From Tetrahymena thermophila SB210 (lineage: Eukaryota; Ciliophora; Oligohymenophorea; Hymenostomatida; Tetrahymenidae): DNA of 64,000 nt. The notes beneath the pieces are model-generated. The model saw nothing but the letters and a program-made list of their open reading frames with translations, did no database searches and was not told where the DNA came from. Location of the stretch: contig NW_002476178.1 in assembly GCF_000189635.1 (NCBI RefSeq), positions 248,001 through 312,000 on the forward strand. The letters are read 5' to 3'. How positions within the stretch are numbered: position 1 is the first letter of the stretch; every line of letters starts with the position of its first letter. A program made the position numbers and the translations under genes. Of the stretch, positions 36,241-46,890 are shown piece by piece.

Positions 36241-36988
36241 TTTTACTTGACTTCTTGTTAATTGCTCCTTTTATTATGTAAAGTTTATTTTCTTTTGTAT
36301 TTTATTTATTAATATTTTTTGTTAACTTTTTTATTTTATATAATTTTTTATTTTATTTAAAAATAAATTCCTAAAGTAAAAACTAAGATTATCATTCAAT
36401 TTAATCAGCAAGCTCTTAAATAGTTATCATGTTCTTTACCTTTCTTCTAAAGCTTTTCTTATTATTTTCTTAATACTATTAATGAACAAGACATTAATTT
36501 TCAGTATTATATCATAAATAGTTCACGATTCTTAATAGTTATTTTGATATAGGAATTGTATTCAAGTTAAATTAACTAATTTCTATCCACTATTACAATT
36601 GAGTTACCATACATCGACATCTTTAAATTTAATGCTCCAGTAAATATTAAATTTATTACTTAAATCTTATAAAAATGTAATAAATTTAAAAAGTACTTGA
36701 ATGAAATTATAAATCAGTTATAGTTAATCATCAATTAAATAGTATTAACTGAATTTTTAATATCCAGTAAATATAATCTATTCGAGAACATAAACCTGCC
36801 CCTTACACACATTATTATCTTTAAAAAGTTTCTTAAATATTTAAATTTAGTAGAATAAATATAAAATTTTTCACCATTATTTCCAATTAAAGTTATTCTA
36901 ATAAAAATCAAAAGCATAAAATTTTACTCTCTAAAATATTTTCTATTAAATATAAGATTAATTTTTTTTTATTTAATTTATCAAATAA
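36241..36988. other. AT-rich intergenic region upstream of the PKA-R gene
   Basis: Should hold the PKA-R promoter and possibly a 5' exon (a GTAAAA donor-like site lies just upstream of the 36240 ATG on the minus strand). Otherwise nothing recognised. Confidence 0.45.
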
Positions 36989-37426
36989 ATGATTTTTAAA
37001 AGTAAAGAGAGTCTAGAAAATAAGTTTAGAATTTTGGAAAAAATCAAGCAATCGTTTTTCAAACTTAAGCTCAAAAAGAATTTAAAGTTGAAAATAAAAA
37101 TACTTACTAATTATATCAAACTAAATTTGAAATGCATTTCAATTAAAAGTATATATTTAGATTATTTGCTTGATTTAAATACATCTTTTAAAAGATCCAA
37201 CATTTTTAAATTTTAATCTCATGGAAATACAAGATTATAATACCCTTATTTAAAGAGATAATTTCAAAATATAAAATAATTAAGTTTATTAATTTTAACT
37301 GAATCTTTTTAGGATTAAAAAATAAATATGAATTAAGAATATATGAAGAAAATTGTAGAGCAATAAAATAGAAAAATAGATTTTATAATTTCAAAAAATA
37401 TTTAAAGTTTAAATTTTAAGTATTGA
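36989..37426 (+). CDS. Candidate ORF in first copy of a tandem repeat (doubtful gene)
   Basis: An open frame of 145 codons in the ciliate code, rich in Lys, Ile, Leu and Asn. Its C-terminal part (TESFQDQKINMNQEY ... IQSLNFKY) aligns with a second ORF at 37640-37810 (SESFSNQQINMSQKQ ... IQSLNFQY). Both end at the equivalent TGA. Composition is close to that of intergenic DNA, and no domain is recognised. It may be a decayed gene family, a rapidly evolving small protein, or chance conservation from a recent DNA duplication. Confidence 0.25.
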
Positions 37427-37484
37427 GAATAAAAATAAATAATCTATTTAGGTTTAAAAAACGTAAAGTAATTAGATTAATAAA
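37087..37484. repeat. Diverged tandem duplication, copy 1
   Basis: Begins GTTGAAAATAAAAATACTT and ends just before the same phrase recurs at 37485. Shared blocks with copy 2 include TGAAATGCATTT, GAATCTTTTT, AAATAAATATGA, and the end block TTTAAAGTTTAAATTTT followed by AGTATTGAGAATAAAAATAAATAAT. The period is about 398 bases. Confidence 0.8.
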
Positions 37485-37862
37485 GTTGAAAATAAAAATA
37501 CTTTCTAATTTGACCAAGATTAATATGAAATGCATTTGATTTAAATTAAAAATATATTCTCAAGTTTGTTGATTAGATTAAATAAATTGTTTTTTAAAAT
37601 TTAATAGGTTATTAAACCCTGATTTTAATAGATAATAACATGAAGCTTATTAATTTAAGTGAATCTTTTTCGAATTAACAAATAAATATGAGCCAAAAGT
37701 AATTAAAAACAATTGCAGAGTAATACATTAAAATCCAAAAATAGATAGATTAATAGATTATCTTTAAAAAAATATTGAAACATATTTAAAGTTTAAATTT
37801 TCAGTATTGAGAATAAAAATAAATAATTTATTTAGGTTTAAAAAATGTAATAATTAGACTAT
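37485..37862. repeat. Diverged tandem duplication, copy 2
   Basis: Second, slightly shorter copy of the unit at 37087, with substitutions and small indels spread along it. It ends TTTATTTAGGTTTAAAAAATG followed by TAATTAG. Right after it a short 24-28 base unit (TAGACTATTTAAAAAAATT) is also doubled, near 37856-37905. Confidence 0.8.
37640..37810 (+). CDS. Candidate short ORF in second repeat copy (doubtful)
   Basis: ATG to TGA, 56 residues, starting MKLINLSESFSNQQ and ending SLNFQY. Residues match the tail of the 36989 ORF at more than half the positions, with the stop in the same place. Too short and AT-driven to call a gene with confidence; reported because the match extends to the reading frame. 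Confidence 0.25.
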
Positions 37863-38170
37863 TTAAAAAAATTTTAAAATAGACTATTTAAAAAAATTAT
37901 TATTTAAAATTTTTTTATTTATCTAACTATAAAGTATTTGGTTTAAAATATTTATTTGAAATTTATGACTGCTTTAGGAATGACTCAATAAGTAAGTGAG
38001 TGTGTTTGTGAGTAAGTAAGTAAGTGAATGAATGAATAACTGAGTTTCTTTAACTATTCCTAATTTTAGTTTCATTTTTATATGGTGGTTTTATTGTATC
38101 TCATTTATTTTTTGATTTGTAAATTTTAGTAAAAATATTTATGAGCTGGCTAACTTGTAAGAATTATTTT
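37863..38170. other. AT-rich spacer with TAAG/AATG microsatellites
   Basis: Holds a GTAAG/GAATG simple repeat (about 37985-38040) and ends at the stop of the cyclin-like gene. No gene seen. Confidence 0.55.
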
Positions 38171-41100
38171 TCAATTCTTTTATTTAGACTCCTCTTTACT
38201 TGAATAGCTTTCTCTTCTCTTTAATTCTTCTTTAGTTCCTTCGGAGCTACTTTATTATTCTTTTTTTTTATTTTCTTCTTTTTCTTTTGTTTAAGATGTT
38301 TCACTTTCTTTTCTTTTAGAAGATTCATCTTTAGAATGATCTTTGTCTTTATATCTATCTTTTCTTTCACTATCTTTATGATCATAATAATATTTGTCCT
38401 TGTCTCTATATCTATCTTTTTCTTTATAGTCACGATCTCTTTCTCTATCATCTCTATAGTCTCTTTCTTTTTCTTTAGGATCTCTGTCTTTATCACGATC
38501 CTTATAATCTCTTTCTTTTCTATAATCCCTACTATCTCTATCATAATGGTCTCTATCATAGTAATCTCTCCTATCTCTTTTCTCTCTATCTCTATCCCTC
38601 TCTCTGTCTCTATCCTTATCCTTTTCTTTATCTTTATCTTTGTACTCTCTCTCCCTATCTTTTTCTTTATATTCTCTATCTTTGTGGTCTCGATCACTAT
38701 TATCACGGTCACTCTTTTTATCTCTCTTATCTCTATCGTCACGATCATGTTCATACTTTTTATCTCTATGATCTCTATCGTCACGATCAGAGGTTTTCTT
38801 CCTATCTCTATATCTATCACTATCCCTATCTTTAGCCCTATCTTCTTTATCTCTATAGTAATCTCTATCTCTCTCCCTATCTTTATCTTTATTATCCTTG
38901 TGATCATGGCTTGTTTCTTTACTACTTCTATCTTTTTTTTAAGAGTTACCATTATTTTTAGTATCATCTGCTTTTATGTTACTGCTTGAAGTTTCTTGGC
39001 TCTGTTCACTATTGACTTATGGTTTTTCAGTTTTAGATGATTACCTTTCTAATACTAAATTATTTAATCCAGTTTCTACTGTTTGTTTGCTTGCAGTAAC
39101 ATTAGAAGAAGATGTCACTCCATTTACATTGCTTTGACTATTCGATAATTTGCTTTAAGAATTTTTTTCTAGGGAATTTGAATCATCACTTCCAGCAGGT
39201 ATAACGCTTTAAGAATTCTAAACAGTACTTTCAGCAGGAGTAACTTTCTTATCTATATTACTAGGTTCGTGTGTAATCAAGCTTGTGAGAGAAAAAGAAG
39301 TATATCCTTCTATTTCCATTTCATCATCATCGTCATTATTATTTTTTTTAGTTTCTGATTCTTTTTGTTCTTTCAATTTATCACTTTAGCTTTAAGAAGT
39401 AGTTTATTGTTTTGTTTATGATCCACTACTTTAACTTTTTATTGTAGACTATGAGTTGTTTTGCTATTTTTATGAATCAGATGATTTATTTTGTTATTAA
39501 TACTAATATGTGTTCGAGGAGGTTTTTTGCTAGCTATTAGAGTTCGAGCTACTAGTAGAATAGACTTTTGAATTTGTTTTTAATGTAGTTGAAGATCCTG
39601 AACTTGGTTATTCTTAAGACAAATTATCTTTTGAAGTAGAATGAGAGCTGTGGGCTGAACTTTCTCGGTTCATATTTGTACTTTGTTAAGACTAATTATC
39701 TTTTTATTCTTTTTATCCTATTGGATTATTAGATGATCCACTGTCTTTAGTTTATTAGGATTATGAATAATTTTTTTCACCTTAATTTGTAGAGGATGTA
39801 GATAAACTAAAATTGTTTACATGTGTTTATGAGCTCTCTTTTTTTTGTTAGCTATTAGAAGAAACAGTTTTAGTTGGTGTAGATGATTAAGGTATCTTAG
39901 TAGGAGTAGACGCTTGTTTAGTAGGAGTAGTTGAAGCAGTTAATCTATATTGGTTACTGTGAGTAGCTTTAGTTGGAGTTGCAGGAGTAGATCTCTGAGA
40001 ATTGGAAGCTCCTACTCCAGGTTGGATTTAGGTTCCATTAGGGTTTACTTACTTTTATGCTAAAATTGGTTATTTTTAACCTTAATTAATTGTGCCAGGT
40101 TATTATGGCTAAGGTCTTTAAGTGTTTTGTGTCTAAACTGGTTTTACCTATTAGCTTTAACTTTAATTTTATGGATTCTATTATTTTATTGCTTAATTCT
40201 ACTATTATTATGGCGTTTTTTAAACATTTGTATTACTAGCTGTACCATTATTAACTGGTTTACTAGCATTCACTTACCCAGCAGGATTAGCAGGATTTGG
40301 CTTACTGATATTAGTTGCTGAAGATTAGCCTGGTTTATTTAAATTAGTGTTTTATCCTGGAGTTTGAGGCTTAAGTGCTTAAGGGTTTGATTGTGTATTT
40401 TGTATTTTGACAGCAGCTTAAGGATTTGCTTGAGTTTTTTAACCTTGTCCTGTTCCTATTGCAGGATTCACTTATGTTTTAACAGGATTTTAAGTATTAC
40501 CTTGAGCTTACTAAGAGTTAACAGGTTTTGCTTAGTTAGGATTTACACTATTTTAAGGCTTAATATTACTTGAATTTTAATTTTAAACAGCAACTTTATT
40601 TTATGTTGTATTTGTTCCACTTGAAACAGAATTTTAACTAGCTGATCGATTTTATTAATTTTATTGAATTCCTTATGAATTTTGAACAGGTTTTTGGTTA
40701 GTGCCTTGTTAATTTTATACTTAAGTAGTATTCTTAGGGGTTGTATTAGGTGTTGATCCTGCTGGTGTCCCAGCTGTTGTGTTATTTGCTGGCTTATTTT
40801 AGACTACGCCAGTCTGATTTTATGTTTAAGGTTTATTTTAATTTTGTTGAGAAGGATTTGCAGGTTTTATTTAAGAAGAATTTGATATAGCACTCCCATT
40901 ACTACTTTAGCCATTAGTCTAATTTAAAGGTTTGGTTTAACTATTTTATGTTACAGCAGATGTATTTGGTTTATTTTAATTCAAAACATTTGAGGTATTT
41001 GAATTAGTAGTAGCAGCAGGATTATTAATCTTATTTTGTTGCTAATTCTATGTTGTTTATGGGTTAGCGCTTTAAGGTTTAGTGTTAGGTGCAGAATTAG

Positions 41101-43054
41101 CCTACTAGTTCGCTGGATTTTATGGTTTTTATACATTTTATTAAGATTATTAAGGCTTAATTTAAGCTGAACCTTGATTAGAAGGAGTAGAATTTACTTT
41201 TGGGGGGACACTCTTTTATATATTTTATAAAGCAGCAGTTTATGCAGAATTATTTTATGAAGGTTAAGTTGATACAGTTTATTGATTCAAAGGCTCTTCA
41301 ATCTCCATAGAATTTGAATTATTCTATTATTCTTCTTTCTGGGTTGAGTTATTTTATTAACTATCTTTACTTTACTCAGGTTTAACATTTTATACTTGAG
41401 GATTAATGTTATCTTGCTTAGCTATCTTCATAGGTTAAATAGGTTTTTACTGATTTTTTTAGCTTTTATCATCCTTTAAATTATTAGAATTTGCTTTGTC
41501 TTGTGAATTATTGCTTTGTTCTTCATGATTCTTTTATGAACTCCCGTTTTATTTTACTTAACCCTAATTTTCATTTTCTATTTCCATTTCATTATTTGTA
41601 GAGCTATTAACAATATTTTATTATGATTACTCAGAGTTTTCAGATTACATTGAAGAAGTATCATTATTCAATTAAGAAGAGACTTTATTATTAGGGAGTG
41701 AAGTTTTTTATAATGGATCTTTATTATTAGGTTAGGATACAACAGTATTTACTTTTTAAAGGATAATTTTATTAGAATTTTAAATTGCTACATTTTAATT
41801 ATTGCTCGAACTTATGTTAGATGTTTAAGCACTTTCGTTTATATTAATTGGTTTAACTTCAGGTTATTAATTATTTTGAAGAGGTTCTACTTATTTTTAT
41901 TGCTATTATTTATTGTCTGTACCTTATGTACTTTAATTAATTTGGTTATTTTCTATCTACATTTAAGTTACTTCTTTTGGCTAAACAGAATTATTTGAAA
42001 TATTTGGCTAACTATTTTGTACCTAATTGATATTTTTGCTCTTTTAGAATGGTGCCGCTCCTATAATATTTAGATTGGATCCTCCATTAGTATTGTTGGG
42101 ATTGTTTGGTTGTAAGTTTCCTATTACATTGTTTTTATTAGAGCTGTTAGTTGAAGATGCCCTCACTTCTGGTTTTTTAAAAGTTTAGTTTTATTTTGCA
42201 TTGTTAAAAGCAGAAAAGTATTTCAACTAAACCTCCTTTAAATCAAAGAGTTTTGCATTTTTAATTTTTTAACTCACCTTTGTAATGAGTGCTTCATTTT
42301 CTTTAATGAGCTATTAAACTTCATTTGGAAGAATTTATTCAATGCACTTATTTTTTCCTTGTAAAATAATTAAAACGCAACAAAGTCCTAGTATAGCTTA
42401 ATCGTATAAGAATATAGTATCGTAATCCAAAAACACATTTATAGAAAGCTTAATAGTTTCTTGTTGTATTTATATGAACTCTTTTTAATTGGATTTTAAT
42501 TGTTCTTAAACATAATGCATAAGACTCTCTATTACACGATAAATAGACTCAGTCTGAATATTAAAATATAAATGTTCAAGAAACTCTTTTTCAATTTCAG
42601 GATAATGTTAATCTCCAATAAACTTACATTTATCCATTCCCTGCTTTAATTTTAATGTCTTAATTTTCTCTAGAGTTCTATCCTAAATGTGTAAATTTTA
42701 AATCTTCAAGGCTACAAAATAACTTGTCATACAAACTTATTCTATATTTTAGCAAGTAACTGGACTCCATCTAAGAAAATATCTTTTTACAAGGTGCATG
42801 GTATCGCTTAAAATTTTTAGATGGGAATATATTTTATCTTCTCCAAAATATTTAATTTTATCGATGTAATGATGCAGCCATGTTAAATATCTTTAAACTA
42901 TGATAGATTCTTCGTGCAAAGTGTATTTAACTTACTATCCATCTATGGTTAAATAAAAGTCTGCTACTTATTCCATTCTTTCTTCATTAATTTTTTGAAA
43001 TGTCTACTCATCAAAAAGCATCAATCTAACATTTTAGACCGTTATTTAATCCAT
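38171..43054 (-). CDS. Very large cyclin-like protein with Gln/Asn-rich body and Arg/Asp-rich tail
   Basis: Exons 43054-42278 and 42235-38171 give 1,613 residues. About residues 1-260 fit the two-fold cyclin box of transcription cyclins (K/L/T type). There is a helix with SHLKILSDTMHLVKRYFLRW then NIEQVCMTSYFVALKIQN (cf. FLAAKVEE), then IEKEFLEHLYFNIQTESIYRVIE (cf. the LGFDI helix) and LYDQAILGLCCVLIIL. About 1,100 residues of Gln/Asn/Pro/Ser/Thr-rich sequence follow, with TPTK phosphosite-like repeats. Residues about 1370-1595 are dense in RD, RE, KD and ER dipeptides, like RS-type domains of cyclin L or RD domains of splicing factors. The likely role is with a CDK on RNA polymerase II or splicing. 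An in-frame TGA just upstream fixes the start. Cyclin similarity is moderate and remembered, not searched. Confidence 0.65.
38230..38900 (-). repeat. Arg/Asp/Lys/Glu dipeptide-repeat coding region
   Basis: The end of the cyclin-like gene is a purine-rich (plus-strand pyrimidine-rich: CTATCTCTATC) imperfect repeat encoding RD/RE/KD runs such as RDRERDRDREKRDRRD. Because of the repeat, both other frames also stay open for about 650-750 bases, creating long false ORFs on each strand. Confidence 0.85.
42236..42277 (-). other. 42-nt intron (possibly retained) in the cyclin-like gene
   Basis: Starts GTGAGT and ends TTTAAAG. It is exactly 14 codons long, in phase 0, and has no in-frame TGA, so retention would insert VSQKIKNAKLFDLK without breaking the protein. 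It falls at the junction of the cyclin region and the low-complexity body. Confidence 0.55.
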
Positions 43055-43583
43055 TTCAAATTTTCAATTGCAAATTTCCTAACTATATAATATTAGAAAG
43101 CCTATTTGGAATTTCTTTGTTTCTTTTTTCTCGTTAAAAGTAGCTGAAAATTATTTTAAACTCTATCAATTTAAAAAAAGTTCAAAGAATTAAAAATCTT
43201 TTGATAATTTTTTATTTATTTAGAGTACTTTTTTGCTCTTATTTTACTTTTTGAATGATGCTTTCTCCCTTATTTAATTCGAAGAATTAATATACATAGA
43301 AATAGTAGTATTTACAGATATATTGCTAGCTTGCATTTAGAATTGTTTTTAGCTTATTTTTTATTAAATTAACATTCACTTGATGATGAGACACATTAAG
43401 ATTATAAACCGATTATTAAATATTTAAGATAATAATAAAATTAATTAGAACTTTCAAAAAATTTAGGAAAGGAAATAAACACATTTATTTATTAAATAAA
43501 GGATACTTCAACCAACTAACAACTAGCCAAAAGCAAAACATTTTTAATAAAAAAGCTATTATATCAATCTACAAAACTTAAAA
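43055..43583. other. Divergent promoter region
   Basis: Separates the starts of the minus-strand cyclin-like gene and the plus-strand zinc-finger gene. A minus-strand ATG near 43339 opens a short ORF that ends at TGA and has a possible GTACTC/TTTCAG splice; I regard it as leader sequence. No defined element was recognised. Confidence 0.5.
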
Positions 43584-44380
43584 ATGGGTCGTAAGAAAAG
43601 AGATTTATCACATTTATTGCCATTCTGCTATTATTGCGATAAAACATTTGAGAATGAAATTATTTTGCATCAACATTAAAAAGCCAGACATTTCACATGT
43701 GAAAAATGTTAAAAAAAATTTAGTACAGCAGATCTGATTAAGAGTCATTTGCATTAATCTCATAATGAAAACTTATAAAAGTAAATTTTAATTATTAGCT
43801 ATTATGCCAATTTTTTAGTTATTAGTTTTTCTAAAAAGATTAAGATATGAATTGTAAATTTTAATGAATTTATTTTAATAAAAATAGAGTGCCTAACTCC
43901 CTCTCAGATAGATCTAGTATAGAATTGAAAATATTTGGAATGTAAGGAGTTCCAAGACCTTTTATAGAAGAGAGACAAAAATCTAAAGGTAAGATTATAA
44001 ATTTATGGAAATACAATTTTTATTTATTCATTTTACTCAAAATAATATTTACAGCTAAAGAATATTGGGATAAGATTATTAGTGAAAAGAACTAAAAATT
44101 AAAGAAGGAGTAAAAGCTTAAAGAAAAGGAGCAAAAGAAAAAGCAAAAAGCCTAAAAGTAAACAGTAGAAGTAGAAGAAAAGGTAAAAAAGTGTTTAAAG
44201 CATTTTAATTAAGCAGCAATTATTTATTTAAAATATTTAAAGGTACAAGAATAAGAGAAAAAAGCAGAAGAAAATTTCGACATGACTGGATTCTCTTTTG
44301 GTTTTGGATTAGATCTCAATGCTGGATAAGAAAATAAGAAGGATAACTTCAAGCCTAGCAATATCTTTGGTTTTGAGTGA
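43584..44380 (+). CDS. BuGZ/ZNF207-like C2H2 zinc-finger protein
   Basis: Four exons (43584-43780, 43888-43988, 44055-44182, 44243-44380) join in phase into 187 residues. The start MGRKKR and two adjacent C2H2 fingers match ZNF207/BuGZ: FCYYCDKTFENEIILHQHQK, then the diagnostic HFTCEKCQKKFSTADLIKSH. Next comes VPNSLSDRSSIELKIFGMQG, the counterpart of the VPNAIPGR...ELEIYGMEG block that defines this family. The protein then has a Lys/Glu/Gln helix and a short Phe/Gly tail (TGFSFGFGLDL ... NIFGFE). Animal BuGZ binds BUB3 and spindle microtubules and coacervates; the plant relative SUF4 acts in transcription. The long Pro/Gly-rich part and an evident BUB3-binding GLEBS motif of animal proteins are absent, so this is a minimal form. 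Confidence 0.9.
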
Positions 44381-44846
44381 TTAAATGGATAACTTTTTGT
44401 GGGAGAAAAAATAAAATAAATAAATAAAATAATTAAATCAAAAAATTTAACTATATAAAATTATAATGAAAAAGTAAGTTAATAAATTAATAAATGGATT
44501 ATATTATTAACAAATGTTTGTTTAATGTTTTAAGTTTACATCTAAGTATACTTTATAATTTTAATTAATCCTATAAATAGGTAGATAGATCATGTTCTTT
44601 ATTTAAGTTTATATTTTAGGATTTATTATATTCTAGCTATTATTAATAGTTTATTTAATTTTTAGATATGTTTCATTTAAGCAAATCAGATAAATAAATC
44701 ACTAAATAGATATTAATTTTTTATGGTTTTTGATTTAAATAAAGAAACTGGCAATTAATTCAAATATTTTAATTATCCAAAATATTAAATTTATCATTGG
44801 TTTTATTTTCAATATATTAAATTGGTTGGGTTAAAAACATTAAAAC
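44381..44846. other. AT-rich intergenic region
   Basis: Between two plus-strand genes; 3' UTR of the BuGZ-like gene and the promoter of the kinase-like gene. Nothing further recognised. Confidence 0.6.
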
Positions 44847-46890
44847 ATGTCTATCTCTGAAGTCTAAGAGTCTGTTAATATTCAAAATTTATTAAAAATA
44901 TCTAAGAATTTTTTATATGAAGATTTAGAAATTAAATCCAAGGAATAATGGTAATCAGTATTAGCGAGTTCTTAATTATTATTTAATGTTTATATTAAAT
45001 CATTAGGTAAGAATTGTTAAGATTTTTGTACATAAATAAAATGATATTGCTGGATGATTTAAAGTCAATTGATCATAATATTTTAATATACCCTGTATCA
45101 CTAGAACACTTTTTAAGAATTATAAGTACATTTTTTTAAAAGCGATATTTTTTTTTTAGCTAGAATCAGCATCCTTCTTAATATATTTTCTTAAATAGCT
45201 TAGAGCTTTAATGAGAAAGAGATCAAAGATTTAGAAGCAAATCTCTGCTAATTGATGATTTAAGTAAGCGAAATATTTATAATAATATCAGCTTTTGAGC
45301 TTTTAAATTGTATATTAGATAAATGATTGCAAAAATATGCTAAGCTTTTGGAATACTGGTAAACTTTCTAACCAAGAACTAAAATGCCTTTTGATTATTT
45401 TTGAAAAGATACTTTAAGAGCTATAAGTAGAATATTAAAATTTTTGTCAAGTTAAATTAATTTTTTCATGTTTAGAAAATATAAGATGATTTTGAGGAGT
45501 ATAATAGAACTGTATAGAATACAAGGGAAAATGTTTAATAGTTAAAAGATGTATTTGAAGATATCGAAGACCATCAAGCATTTAAGGTTTAATATATAAA
45601 TTAATTAGCTAGCTATATTCTTCTCTTTATAATTATCAAAAATTATTTTCTGATATGATAAATAGACAGCTCATGACTATCAAAAAGACGACGCTTATTC
45701 TATTGGGAAAGAATACCACTAAAACAGGACTAGAGATGTTCATTACAGAAATCAACCTATTAAAGTTATAAAAACCTTTGCCAATGGAATTGTAAGACAA
45801 ATTGGCTATGACATAGATTAAGATTTTCCTGTTGAAGTTGTCAAAATTCCAAAGTAAAAATTATAAAAATAAAAAAAAATTTTTAATTTTTTAGCTTTTA
45901 AGTTAGAAAAAAAAATTAATTTTTTTAAGTTAATAATAAATATTTTTTTGATATAATCAGGTTATTTTCAGATTTTGAAGTTTTAGAATCTAAATTGAAT
46001 TCCTTCAATGCCTATAAAGAATTAATATTCTCTAAATATTTCCCAAATTATATTGGTTTTAACAGCTTTGCTGATTAGCTATATAATCTTTATTTTATGG
46101 AATTTACTAGAGGAAAATCTTTGAAAAAATTACTTATTGAGGGTAAAAATAGATTACACCCTGGAATGGGTTTATTTAGATATTGGATGAGAGAAATATT
46201 TTTAGCATTTAAAGATATTTTACATAAAACTACTTATGTGCCCGAAACACCTATTACACTAAAAAGAATATATGTCCATGATAAATTAAAGTATCGATTA
46301 AAACTATTATACATCTTTATCAAAGAAGTTTATTTTTAATGAAATATGTAGAGTATATATAAAGAATCTTGAATTCCCTATTTTGAGAAGAACTTCATAG
46401 CACTCTCATGAAAAATTAGAAGCTCTGTTGTTAAGAAATTATGGAATTCTATTACTCTAAATTTTAGGATGTAATAATTTTTTTTAAGCTCGCAAACGAT
46501 TCTTATCTTTTTGCATATCTATTAATAGTATAAGAAGATGAAATAGATCAGTTAAATAAATATATTGAATTTAAAAATTTTGTAACAGGCATGCTATTAG
46601 CTGAAGAAGATCTTCAATAATATTTCAGTATACTTTTGATAGAAATGATGTTTAATTTAATTGTTCTTTAAATAAAATAAAAAAAGAAAAAGAAGTCAAA
46701 CAGAGGTTAACTTTTGAGAATTTACTTTACCACCACTTGCTCGACGAATAATACATACTCGAAGTAAAATTAAAAATTTTTAATTCATTCTTGTTAAGTT
46801 ATTTATACAAATGAACAGTTGGATGAGTTAGAGCTAGTCAATAATTATGAGTATATTTTTAATAACGAAGAATTTTAAGAACTTGATTGA
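44847..46890 (+). pseudogene. Degenerate kinase-like gene, frame shifts at two T runs
   Basis: Several exons (first 44847-44950, next from 45007) encode a helical N-terminal region (KNFLYEDLEIKSKEQWQELL, later DDFEEYNRTVQNTRENVQQL). A protein kinase-like fold follows: VEVVKIPK holds the VAVK lysine; LESKLNSFNAYKELIFSKYF, YFMEFTRGKSLKKLL and FRYWMREIFLAFKDIL fit the hinge and helix E. The HRDxKPEN loop is replaced by TPITLKRIYVHDKLKY, so the enzyme would be inactive. C-lobe-like sequence (RRTSQHSHEKLEALLLRNYG ..., then EFKNFVTGMLLAEEDL) continues, but only after frame changes at a T5 run near 46335 and a T8 run near 46490. Either the gene is decaying, or the T runs are assembly errors in a true pseudokinase gene. 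The stop is TGA at 46890. Confidence 0.55.

Noticed and set aside
36076-36261. Plus-strand 61-codon ORF opposite the 5' end of the PKA-R gene
   Set aside because: Antisense to likely leader/first exon, no domain, and composition explained by the opposite strand.
38336-38989. Plus-strand 217-codon hydrophobic ORF (Ile/Ser/Phe-rich, looks like many membrane segments)
   Set aside because: It is the antisense shadow of the RD/KD repeat of the cyclin-like gene; the pseudo-membrane pattern comes from the CTATCTCTATC repeat.
43170-43341. Minus-strand ORF beginning MQASNISVNTT upstream of the cyclin-like gene
   Set aside because: An in-frame TGA separates it from the cyclin frame and no splice joins them convincingly; treated as leader sequence.
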